Below, piece after piece: positions 49,646-57,120 of a stretch of DNA of 64,000 nt. The notes beneath the pieces are model-generated. The model was not told where the DNA came from and ran no database searches. It saw only the letters and a program-made list of their open reading frames with translations. Source of the stretch: Streptomyces sp. NBC_01016 (GTDB taxonomy: Bacteria; Actinomycetota; Actinomycetes; Streptomycetales; Streptomycetaceae); NCBI RefSeq assembly GCF_026341035.1, contig NZ_JAPEOQ010000002.1:3100001-3164000 (forward strand), in the 5' to 3' direction. Numbering within the stretch: the first letter of the stretch is position 1; every line of letters begins with the position of its first letter. The position numbers and the translations under genes were made by a program.

Positions 49646-50781
49646 CAGCGACGCGCGGAGCGGGGGAGCAGCGCGTACGGGGCGACGTACCCGTTGTGGT
49701 CCAGGCCCAGGCCCGCGTCGGCGGCGGCCTTGAGGACCTCCTCGTCCCACTCCAGGCGGACGCGGCCGTCCCCGGAGTTGACCACCAGGAGGTCGCCCTC
49801 CTCCTCGCCGACGTTGCGCACCGTGCGCCAGGCGTCCTGCGGTACCGACAGCATGTCGCGCGGGCCGAGGCGCACCGAGACCGGGTCGGTGCGGTTGAGC
49901 GTGACCTCCCACTCGCCGTTCTTGACGATGAGCGTCTGGGTCTCCTGCTGGCGGTGCTGCGAGACACCCTGGCCGGGCTCGGCGCGCAGCCAGGCGACAT
50001 TGTGGCCGTGCGGGTTGAACACACGCGGGTCCTGGTGCGGGTCCTCGGTCATGCCGTAGCCGATGACGCAGCTCAGGCGCGCCCCGCCGCCGGGCAGGGA
50101 GCTGTCGATGAAGGGGTGCTCCGACCACACGAGCTCGTCGGCCGCGGCGACCCGGCGCTTCATCTCCTCGGCGCTGTAGTGGCGCAGCCGGTCGATGTGC
50201 TCCTGCGCCATCGGCGTGACCCGCTCGGACTCCGCCGGCAGCTCGTCCCCGGCGGCGGTGTCGACGAGCTGGTTGTCGGCGCTGAGGTACAGGCCGTGCT
50301 CTGCCGCCTCGCGCAGGACCGAGGGGCCCCAGATGATGCCGCCGGTCCTGTCATGGCCGAGCACGGTGAACAGCCAGCCGTCGTCAGGGCCGGTGTTGGT
50401 GAAGCCGCGGAAGATCCAGGTGGGGATGGACGCGATGTCTCCGGCCCTCAGGAGCAGTTCACCTTCGCTGCCGTCGGCGCCCCAGCGCAGCAGGTACTCG
50501 CCGTCGGTGCAGATGAACACCTCGGCGGTGTAGTGCAGGTGCAGGTTGTTGGTGATGCCGTGCGGCATGGCGGCGGCGCCGATGTTGTAGCCGTGCGGCA
50601 GCCGCAGGTTGACGTGCTGGCCGGAGGACTGCGAGACGCCCGGCCCGATCATGGCGTAGTTCTCCTTCCGGTCCGAGCCGGGCGTACGGCAGTCGATGAA
50701 GGCCTGGTTGCAGGAGACGAAGTCGCTGCGGCGCACCGTGCGGCGCTCAAGGTCGGGCGTGGACACGACGACATCGGGCAT
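49642..50781 (-). CDS. Bicupin protein, probable dioxygenase
   Basis: A 379-residue two-cupin protein. Domain 1 has the metal-binding pattern HLHYTAE (His81, His83, Glu87) and GDIASIPTWIFRGF; the usual distal His is not obvious. Domain 2 (about 240-350) has SQHRQQETQTLIVKNGEW and RDMLSVPQDAWRTVRN with a weaker metal site. The layout resembles gentisate- or homogentisate-type ring-cleaving dioxygenases, but I cannot name the substrate. ATG 50781 follows AGGGAG. It is the first gene of the operon, 31 bases after the LacI operator at 50813. Confidence 0.8.
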   Translation of the reverse strand: MPDVVVSTPDLERRTVRRSDFVSCNQAFIDCRTPGSDRKENYAMIGPGVSQSSGQHVNLRLPHGYNIGAAAMPHGITNNLHLHYTAEVFICTDGEYLLRWGADGSEGELLLRAGDIASIPTWIFRGFTNTGPDDGWLFTVLGHDRTGGIIWGPSVLREAAEHGLYLSADNQLVDTAAGDELPAESERVTPMAQEHIDRLRHYSAEEMKRRVAAADELVWSEHPFIDSSLPGGGARLSCVIGYGMTEDPHQDPRVFNPHGHNVAWLRAEPGQGVSQHRQQETQTLIVKNGEWEVTLNRTDPVSVRLGPRDMLSVPQDAWRTVRNVGEEEGDLLVVNSGDGRVRLEWDEEVLKAAADAGLGLDHNGYVAPYALLPRSARRW

Positions 50782-50812
50782 GGGGGCTCCCTGGTGGACA
50801 AGCATGAATGGA

Positions 50813-50824
50813 ATACGTATGCAT
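50813..50824. promoter_or_regulatory. LacI-type operator at the cupin operon
   Basis: ATACGTATGCAT, identical (inverted) to the 12-mer at 45955-45966 upstream of the MFS-SnoaL unit. Confidence 0.75.
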
Positions 50825-50922
50825 TGCCATGACAGGCCTCCGGGGTGTGTCCTGTCAAGGGGGTAGAAACGAATTTCGCTGCGGTCGACGGGCGCGCCGC
50901 GATCAAGGAATCGGGCGGAGAC

Positions 50923-50950
50923 ATACGTATACGGGGTGGCGTACGTATAC
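50923..50950. promoter_or_regulatory. Paired LacI-type sites upstream of the lacI-type gene
   Basis: TACGTATAC at 50924-50932 and again at 50942-50950, an 18-base direct offset. They share the TACGTAT core of the two operon operators and lie 56-82 bases before the regulator's ATG, so autoregulation is likely. Confidence 0.7.
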
Positions 50951-51005
50951 TGTCCGGGCGCGGTGCTGGTTCCGGGCGGTACGAGGTGTCGACGAGGAGA
51001 GAGAC

Positions 51006-52004
51006 ATGGCGATCACGAGTCACGACGTGGCGAAACTCGCGGGTGTCTCGCAGCCCACGGTGTCCCGCGCCCTGCGTGACGACCCCCGTGTCTCGCAGGC
51101 CACCCGCGCGAAGATCAAGCGGGCCGCCGAGGCGCTCAACTACGTACCCAGCGAAGCGGGCCGCACGCTGTCGACCCGGTCCACCCACCGGGTCGGCGTC
51201 ATCGTCACCGACATGACCAACCCGTTCTATCCGCATGTCGTCGCGCCGCTCCACGACGAACTGGAGCGGCTCGGCTACCGGATGATGCTGCTCACCGAGC
51301 GCTCCGACGAGGCGGTCGCCGAGGAGAAGCTCCTTGACCAGTCGCTCGACGGCGTCGTGCTCGCGACCGCCACCACCGACTCGCGGCTGCCCGCCCTGCT
51401 GGAGCGGCGCGGCATGCCCTACGTGTTCCTCAACCGGGACACCGGCAGGTCCGGCGACTTCGCCTCCGTCGTCGACAACGAGGGAGGTGGCCGCCTCGTC
51501 GCGCAGGAGCTGGTCGGGCTCGGCCACCGCCGCATCGCGGGCATCTTCGGCGCGGCCAACACCACGACGGGCCGCGAGCGTGAGCTGGGCTTCCGGCTGG
51601 CCCTGGCCGACGCCGGCATCGGGCTGCCGGACGACCGCGTGGTGCGTGGCGCGTTCGAGTACGAGACCGGGTACGCGGCGCTGCCCTCGCTCCTCAAGGC
51701 GGCCGAACCGCCCACTGCCGTCTTCTGCGGCAACGACGTGGTCGCCATCGGTGTGCTCAACGCCGCGCTCGCGGCGGGCGTCAAGGTGCCCGACGACCTC
51801 ACCGTCATCGGCTTCGACGATCTGCCCATGGCGGCCTGGGAGGTCTTCCGGCTCACCACCGTCCGGCACGATCTGGGTGAACTCGCCTGTCAGGCGGCCC
51901 GGTTGCTGGCCCGGCGGATCGCCGGGGAGGTCGACGCGGACGGCGAACGCCTGGTCCTGCCGACCGAGTTCGTCCCGAGAGCCACCCACGCCAAGGCCCG
52001 CTGA
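51006..52004 (+). CDS. LacI-family transcriptional regulator of the cupin/HisD operon
   Basis: A 332-residue LacI repressor: HTH and hinge (SHDVAKLAGVSQPTVSRALRDDPRVSQATRAKI; LNYVPSEAGRTLSTRST) then the two-lobed effector domain (VGVIVTDMTNPFYPHVV). ATG 51006 follows GAGGAGAG. It is divergent from the cupin operon, and its presumed binding word TACGTAT occurs at its own promoter, at the cupin operon and at the MFS-SnoaL unit. It is convergent with the APC permease with only four bases between. Confidence 0.92.
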   Translation: MAITSHDVAKLAGVSQPTVSRALRDDPRVSQATRAKIKRAAEALNYVPSEAGRTLSTRSTHRVGVIVTDMTNPFYPHVVAPLHDELERLGYRMMLLTERSDEAVAEEKLLDQSLDGVVLATATTDSRLPALLERRGMPYVFLNRDTGRSGDFASVVDNEGGGRLVAQELVGLGHRRIAGIFGAANTTTGRERELGFRLALADAGIGLPDDRVVRGAFEYETGYAALPSLLKAAEPPTAVFCGNDVVAIGVLNAALAAGVKVPDDLTVIGFDDLPMAAWEVFRLTTVRHDLGELACQAARLLARRIAGEVDADGERLVLPTEFVPRATHAKAR

Positions 52005-52008
52005 ACCC

Positions 52009-53415
52009 TCACGACCCGGAGGTCGCGCGGACGGGCTCGGTGGTCGCCGTGGGCGTCGCACCACGTCGCTGTCGCACCACACCCACGGTGGCCAGCACCG
52101 CGGCGAGCCCGAGCGAGAGCCACAACTCCAGCCGGTGGCCCGGCAGTACGGCCATGAGGACCAGTACCCCGGCGATGAACGCGATGGTGGCGAGCGTCAG
52201 ATAGGGGAAGCCCCACATGCGTACGTCGGTCGGACGGTCGCCCTTGCGGCGCACGGCGTACTGCGTCAGCGCGATGACCATGTACATCATCAGGGCGATC
52301 GCTCCGCTGGAGGCGATGAGGTACGAGAACACGTCCGGCAGCAGATAGTTGGCGATCACCGCGGCGATGCCGACGACTGTCGACGCGAGCACCGCATTGC
52401 GGGGCACACCGTGCGGTGAGGTGCGGGCGAATGCGGCCGGGGCGTCACCGCGCCCGGCCAGCGAGAACAGCATCCGTGAGGCCGTGTAGACGGCGGAGTT
52501 GAGGCAGCTGCACACGGCGACCACCAGCACCACGTCCATGATCCGGGCGGCGCCCGGGATGTTCATCCGGTCCAGGACCGCCTGGTAGGACCCGGCCCCA
52601 AGGTCGTCGGCGTTCCAGGGCACGAGGCAGACCACGACGAGGATCGAGCCGATGTAGAAGAGCCCCAGACGCCACACCACCGCGCGGATCGCCTTCTTGA
52701 TGTTCTTGCGCGGCTCCTCGGACTCCGCCGCCGCGATGGTGACGATCTCGCTGCCCTGGAAGCTGAACATCGCGGTGAGCAGTCCGGCCAGGATCGCCGT
52801 GACACCCTGCGGGGCGAAGCCGCCGTGGCTCCAGAGATTCGACACACCATGGGTGTCGGACCCGGGCAGCACCCCGAGCACCGCGAGCGCCCCGAGGACC
52901 AGGAACGCCACGATGGCGACGACCTTGATCAGCGAGAACCAGTACTCGAACTCGCCGTAGTTGCGCACCGCCAGCAGATTGCTGCCCGTCAGCACGAGGA
53001 TCACCGCGAGGGCCGGTATCCAGCTAGGGATCGAGGTCAGCCCCGCGACGACCTCACCGGCCGCGATGGCCTCGATGGGGATGACCAAAATGTAGAACCA
53101 CCAGTACAGGTACCCGATCGAGAACCCGGCCCAGCGGCCCAGCGCACGGTCCGCGTACGTGGAGAAGGAGCCGGTGTCGGGGTTGGCGACGGCCATCTCG
53201 CCGAGCATCTGCATGACGAGCACCACCAGGGCGGCGGCCAGCAGGAACGAGACGATCACGGCCGGACCAGCGGTGGCCACGGCGGCCGACGAGCCGACGA
53301 AGAGACCGGCGCCGATCACCCCGCCGATGGAGATCATCGTGATCTGGCGGCCCTTCAGGCCCTGGGTGAGCGTCGCTCCCGCGGCGGGGGACGGCTCAGG
53401 AGGAGGGTGTTGCAT
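52009..53415 (-). CDS. APC-family amino-acid permease
   Basis: A 468-residue, 12-helix amino-acid transporter: KGRQITMISIGGVIGAGLFVGSS at helix 1, GFSIGYLYWWFYILVIPIEAIAAG at helix 3, SFQGSEIVTIAAAES near helix 6. It resembles GABA, lysine or aromatic amino-acid permeases and imports by proton symport. It precedes the second HisD-like gene's stop by 134 bases on the same strand, downstream of it, so both may be in one LysR-controlled unit. Confidence 0.9.
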   Translation of the reverse strand: MQHPPPEPSPAAGATLTQGLKGRQITMISIGGVIGAGLFVGSSAAVATAGPAVIVSFLLAAALVVLVMQMLGEMAVANPDTGSFSTYADRALGRWAGFSIGYLYWWFYILVIPIEAIAAGEVVAGLTSIPSWIPALAVILVLTGSNLLAVRNYGEFEYWFSLIKVVAIVAFLVLGALAVLGVLPGSDTHGVSNLWSHGGFAPQGVTAILAGLLTAMFSFQGSEIVTIAAAESEEPRKNIKKAIRAVVWRLGLFYIGSILVVVCLVPWNADDLGAGSYQAVLDRMNIPGAARIMDVVLVVAVCSCLNSAVYTASRMLFSLAGRGDAPAAFARTSPHGVPRNAVLASTVVGIAAVIANYLLPDVFSYLIASSGAIALMMYMVIALTQYAVRRKGDRPTDVRMWGFPYLTLATIAFIAGVLVLMAVLPGHRLELWLSLGLAAVLATVGVVRQRRGATPTATTEPVRATSGS

Positions 53416-53549
53416 GTGAGGATCCTTGGCTCGCGGACGAGGTGGGAGCCGCGCCGCGCCTGAACGGCACGCAGGGTCCCGGAAGAGGGGTGGGCCGGGG
53501 ACGGACGCCGATGACGACGTCGCCCCCGGCCCGGCGGTGGGAGGAGCGG

Positions 53550-54911
53550 TCAGAGCTGCTCGCGCAGCGCGGCCGGCACGTCGTCGAACGCGCCCGAGGT
53601 GCGGCCGATCTCGTCGATGCGCAGCGTCGCGGTGGCGCCGTGGGCCGCCAGGCCCTCGAAGGCGGAGATCCGCTCAACTGCCGGGGCCAGCGCGGCCGTT
53701 CCCTCCTTAGCGGCCCGCTGGTACGTCAGCGGCTTGAGGAACCGGGAGACCGACAGGCCGGCGTTGTACCGCGCGGTCTTGCCCGTCGGCAGCACGTGGT
53801 TGGTGCCGGCGATGCCCTTGTCCGAGTACGCGACGGTGGACCACGGACCGATGAACAGCGAGCCGTAGTTGGACAGGTTCTCCAGGTAGAAGTCGTCGTC
53901 CTCGGTGTGCACCTCGAGGTGCTCGGGGGCGATGACGTCCGCGACGGCGACGGCCGCGTCCCGGTCCTCGACCACGATGACGGAGCCGAAGTCACGCCAG
54001 GCCGGACCGCAGATGTCGCGGGTGGAGAGGGCGGTGAGCTGGCGCTCGATCTCGGCGATCACGGCGTTGCCCATCCGCTCGGACGTGGTGATCAGCGCGG
54101 CAGGGGAGTTGGGGCCGTGCTCGGCCTGGCCCAGCAGGTCGGCCGCCACCCACACCGGGTCGGCGCTGTCGTCGGCGATGACCGCGACCTCGGAGGGTCC
54201 CGCGAGCAGGTCGATGCCGACCTGGCCGAACAGCTGCCGCTTGGCCTCGGTGACGAACGCGTTGCCCGCGCCGACCAGCATGTCCACCGGCGCCTCGCCC
54301 AGCAGCCCGAAGGCCATCGCGCCGAGCGCCTGCACACCACCGAGGGCGAACACCCGGTCGGCGCGGGACAGATAGGCGCCGTACAGCACCGCGGGGTGGG
54401 CGCCGTGCTCGCCCGACGGCGGCGTACACGCCACCACGGTGGGCACACCGGCCGTCTTGGCGACGTTGACCGTCATGAAGGCGCTGGCGAGCAGCGGGAA
54501 GCGGCCGGCCGGAAGGTAGGCGCCGACGCGGGAGACCGGCACGTACCGCTGGCCGCCCTTCACGCCGGGGGCGAGCTCGATCTCGAAGTCCGTCAGGTGC
54601 TCGCGCTGCGCGGCGGCGAACCGGTGGGTGCGCTCGTAGCCCATCTCCAGGGCGGTGCGGACGTCCGGCGGCAGGGCGTCGCCCGACTTCTTCAACTCGC
54701 TTGCGGAGACCTCCAGTTCGCTGGACCAGCCGTCCAGCTCCTGGGCGTAGGAGCGCACCGCGTCCATGCCCTTGCGCTCGATTTCCGCGAGCATCTCGGA
54801 GACGCGCTCGACCACCTTCGGGTCGCGCTGGGCGGGCGGGCCGTCGACGGACGGCTTCTTGAGCCACTGGAGGGGAGGGAGGGCTTGGGCTTCGTCGTGC
54901 GTGATCTGCAT
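53550..54911 (-). CDS. Histidinol-dehydrogenase-family zinc dehydrogenase, catabolic copy 2
   Basis: A 453-residue HisD-fold enzyme. The zinc and catalytic residues are all present: Gln262, His265, Glu330-His331 (PEHLE), Asp364, GTNHVLPTG (369-377) and His424. It is only moderately similar to copy 1 at 47587, so it is an old paralogue. There are no histidine biosynthetic neighbours; instead an APC permease lies downstream, and a LysR gene and a nitrilase gene upstream. A shared CACAGGACTAG word links its promoter region to that of the LysR gene. It probably oxidises a hydroxymethyl or amino-alcohol substrate. Confidence 0.87.
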   Translation of the reverse strand: MQITHDEAQALPPLQWLKKPSVDGPPAQRDPKVVERVSEMLAEIERKGMDAVRSYAQELDGWSSELEVSASELKKSGDALPPDVRTALEMGYERTHRFAAAQREHLTDFEIELAPGVKGGQRYVPVSRVGAYLPAGRFPLLASAFMTVNVAKTAGVPTVVACTPPSGEHGAHPAVLYGAYLSRADRVFALGGVQALGAMAFGLLGEAPVDMLVGAGNAFVTEAKRQLFGQVGIDLLAGPSEVAVIADDSADPVWVAADLLGQAEHGPNSPAALITTSERMGNAVIAEIERQLTALSTRDICGPAWRDFGSVIVVEDRDAAVAVADVIAPEHLEVHTEDDDFYLENLSNYGSLFIGPWSTVAYSDKGIAGTNHVLPTGKTARYNAGLSVSRFLKPLTYQRAAKEGTAALAPAVERISAFEGLAAHGATATLRIDEIGRTSGAFDDVPAALREQL

Positions 54912-54937
54912 GGCGAGGACGCTAGACGGGCTTCTGC

Positions 54938-54975
54938 CACAGGACTAGAGGGGCGATTCCTGTCCCATCCACAGG
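54938..54975. promoter_or_regulatory. LysR sites upstream of the second HisD-like gene
   Basis: CACAGGACTAG (54938-54948) and CCTGT-N7-ACAGG (54959-54975) lie 27-64 bases before the gene. The 11-mer recurs, inverted, at 55996-56006 before the LysR gene. Confidence 0.65.
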
Positions 54976-55003
54976 GTTTTCCTGCATGTCACCACCGCCC
55001 CTC

Positions 55004-55090
55004 TCGCAGGCCGCGTGTGAGAGGGGCCGCGGTACCTGTCACAGGCCGCGTGCGAGCGTCACCGCGATCCCCTCACAGGCCGCGTGCGAG
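55004..55090. repeat. Three 18-base units, about 34 bases apart, copying the LysR stop region
   Basis: TCACAGGCCGCGTGCGAG at 55073-55090 spans the LysR stop codon; near-identical copies are at 55039-55056 and 55004-55021. The spacing (34-35 bases) is a tandem duplication of the gene end into the intergenic space. Confidence 0.8.
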
Positions 55091-55984
55091 GCGGATCTCG
55101 CGCAGGGTGTCCTCGGCGATGCGGGCCAGTTCGCGGGTGGCGCGGGACAGCGGGTGCCCCCGGCGCCGTACCAGCGCGATGGTGTCGTAGAGGGGGTCGG
55201 CGAAGCGGGCCGTGTGCAGCCCTGCGGGGAACGCCGGACTGTCGACCACGGCGCGGCTGGCGATCGTGTCGCCGACCCCGGTGGTCACCAACTTCAGGGC
55301 CGCTTCCACGTGTTCGAGCTCGATCAGCGGTTCGATACGGACGCCCGCGAACTGCGCGCGTTCGGCGAGCTGCCGCCGCGTCGGGTCCTGCCAGCCGTAG
55401 TGGGCGTCGTACAGGACGAGGGGTGCGCGCGCGAAGTCCTCGATGGTCACCGGCGCCCGGGTGCGTTCCTCGCTCGCGCTGACGTAGTACACCTCGTCGC
55501 GCAGTAGCGGCGTCACCTGCAGCTCCTCGTCGTCGATGGGGAGCACCACCAGGCCCGCCTCGATGCGTCCGGCCGCCACGGCCGCCGCGGTCTCGGCGGA
55601 GTTCTGGCCCACGAGCCGCACCCGCACCGACGGATAGCGGGCATGGAACAGCTGCACCAGGTTGGACAGCAGGTAGTAGTCCGCGTTGCGCAGGACTCCG
55701 AAGGTGGCGGTGCCGCCGCCGAGCGAACCGAGGGAGTGCACGGCCCGGGTGCCGCTGTCGGCGGCCTCCACGGACTGCTGGGCGTAGGGCAGCAGCTCCT
55801 GCCCCGCCGAGGTCAGCGCGAGGGTGCGGCTGCCGCGCACGAACAGCTCGGCGTCCAGTTCCGCCTCCAGGCGGCGCACGAGTTCGGAGGCGGATGCCTG
55901 GGCGATGTCCATGGCCCGCGCCGCGGCGGTGAACGACCCGAGCCGCTCCGCTTCGACGAAGGCCCTCAGCTGGTTGAGGGTCAT
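55073..55984 (-). CDS. LysR-family transcriptional regulator
   Basis: A 303-residue LysR protein: NQLRAFVEAERLGSFTAAARAMDIAQASASELVRRLEAELDAELF at the N-terminus and an effector domain from about 90 (GVLRNADYYLLSNLVQLFHARYPSVRVRLVGQNS). The start at ATG 55984 is 172 bases from the divergent nitrilase ATG. A 17-base dyad CACAGG-CTAGT-CCTGTG just upstream fits autoregulation, and its half recurs at the HisD-like gene, which lies downstream on the same strand. The nitrilase, HisD-like and APC genes are its likely targets. Confidence 0.9.
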   Translation of the reverse strand: MTLNQLRAFVEAERLGSFTAAARAMDIAQASASELVRRLEAELDAELFVRGSRTLALTSAGQELLPYAQQSVEAADSGTRAVHSLGSLGGGTATFGVLRNADYYLLSNLVQLFHARYPSVRVRLVGQNSAETAAAVAAGRIEAGLVVLPIDDEELQVTPLLRDEVYYVSASEERTRAPVTIEDFARAPLVLYDAHYGWQDPTRRQLAERAQFAGVRIEPLIELEHVEAALKLVTTGVGDTIASRAVVDSPAFPAGLHTARFADPLYDTIALVRRRGHPLSRATRELARIAEDTLREIRLARGL

Positions 55985-55989
55985 GCGGC

Positions 55990-56006
55990 CACAGGCTAGT
56001 CCTGTG
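55990..56006. promoter_or_regulatory. LysR operator at its own promoter
   Basis: CACAGGCTAGTCCTGTG, a 17-base dyad 6 bases before the LysR start. Its right half is the reverse complement of the CACAGGACTAG word at 54938-54948. Confidence 0.7.
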
Positions 56007-56069
56007 CCTGCCGCAGGGGACAGGGGGGTTGTCCGATGGTGGGTGGGCTGATTGGCTCGTCCGGGCCCA

Positions 56070-56134
56070 CACACCGCCCCGCACACCGCCCCCACACACC
56101 GCCCCCGCACACCGACCCCCGCACACCGCTCCCG
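56070..56134. repeat. Five 12-14-base repeats before the nitrilase gene
   Basis: CACACCGCCCCG-like units from 56070 to 56134, between the LysR operator and the nitrilase ATG. They are C-rich on the coding strand and would place an unstructured C-tract in the 5' UTR. Confidence 0.75.
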
Positions 56135-56155
56135 CCCGGAAGGCCCCTCCCGCCG

Positions 56156-57046
56156 ATGACCAGCCGTCCCCTGTCGATCTGCCTCGTCCAGTCGGCCGCA
56201 CACCATCACGCCGCGGACGACGGCCTGGACGCGTTCGCGGCGGACGTACGCCGTGTCACGCGCGCCCACCCCGGCGCCCGGCTGCTGGCCTACCCCGAGC
56301 TGCACCTGTGCGGCCACCGGCCGGACGAGGACCCGGCGACGGTCATGACGGCGGCCGCCGAGCCACTGGACGGCCCCCGCAGCGCCCGCCTCGCGGACCT
56401 CGCGCGCGAGACGGGTGTGTGGCTCGTGCCCGGCAGCGTCTACGAGCGCGGCGCCGACGGTCTGATCTACAACACGGCGCCCGTGTACTCGCCCGAGGGC
56501 GAGCGCGTCGCCGCCTACCGGAAGATCTTCCCCTGGCGCCCCTACGAGACCACGGCGTCCGGCGCGGAGTTCGTCGTCTTCGACATGGACGGGTACGGGC
56601 GCGTGGGCCTGTCCATCTGCTACGACGCCTGGTTCCCGGAGGTCACCCGGCACCTGGCCTGGCAGGGCGCCGACCTGGTCCTCAACCTCGTACGTACACC
56701 GACCGTCGACCGCACCCAGGAACTCGTCCTCGCCCGGGCCAACGCGATCGTGAACCAGGTCGCCATGGCCAGCGTCAACGCGGCGCAGCCGGACGGGATC
56801 GGCCGCAGCCTCGTCGTCGACTCCGAGGGCCGGGTGCGCGCCGAGGCCGAGTCCGCGACGGACCAGATCGTCACGGACGTCCTCGACCTGGGGGAGGCCC
56901 GCCGGGTGCGCACGCATGGCACGGCGGGCCTGACACGGGTGTGGGACCCGTTCACGGCCGGTCAGTCGCCGCTCGAACTCCCCTTGTACGCGGGCCGCAT
57001 CGACCCCGAGCGATGGAATGAGGCGCTCCCGGACGGCGAGCGGTAG
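56156..57046 (+). CDS. Carbon-nitrogen hydrolase (nitrilase/amidase superfamily)
   Basis: A 296-residue cytoplasmic hydrolase with the complete Glu-Lys-Cys triad: Glu48 (AYPELHL), Lys123 (YRKIFPW), Cys155 (SICYDAWFPE). Members cleave amides or nitriles to an acid and ammonia. ATG 56156 is chosen because the fold starts there; the open frame before it is the repeat region. It is divergent from the LysR gene. With the HisD-like dehydrogenase and the amino-acid permease it may break down an amide-containing amino acid derivative. Confidence 0.9.
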   Translation: MTSRPLSICLVQSAAHHHAADDGLDAFAADVRRVTRAHPGARLLAYPELHLCGHRPDEDPATVMTAAAEPLDGPRSARLADLARETGVWLVPGSVYERGADGLIYNTAPVYSPEGERVAAYRKIFPWRPYETTASGAEFVVFDMDGYGRVGLSICYDAWFPEVTRHLAWQGADLVLNLVRTPTVDRTQELVLARANAIVNQVAMASVNAAQPDGIGRSLVVDSEGRVRAEAESATDQIVTDVLDLGEARRVRTHGTAGLTRVWDPFTAGQSPLELPLYAGRIDPERWNEALPDGER

Positions 57047-57064
57047 GGCGGCGGCGTACGCCGA

Positions 57065-57095
57065 GGGCGCCGGCCACACATGGTGACCGGCGCCC
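57065..57095. terminator. Bidirectional hairpin terminator
   Basis: GGGCGCCGG / CCGGCGCCC, a 9-base stem with a 13-base loop, between the convergent nitrilase and alpha-glucosidase genes. Confidence 0.7.
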
Positions 57096-57120
57096 ATTCG
57101 CATGCTCAAGCAGCCGCCAT

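Noticed and set aside
55004..56134. Repeats around the LysR gene as ends of a mobile element
   Set aside because: They are direct, local copies of the gene end and a simple C-rich repeat; there is no transposase and no target-site duplication.
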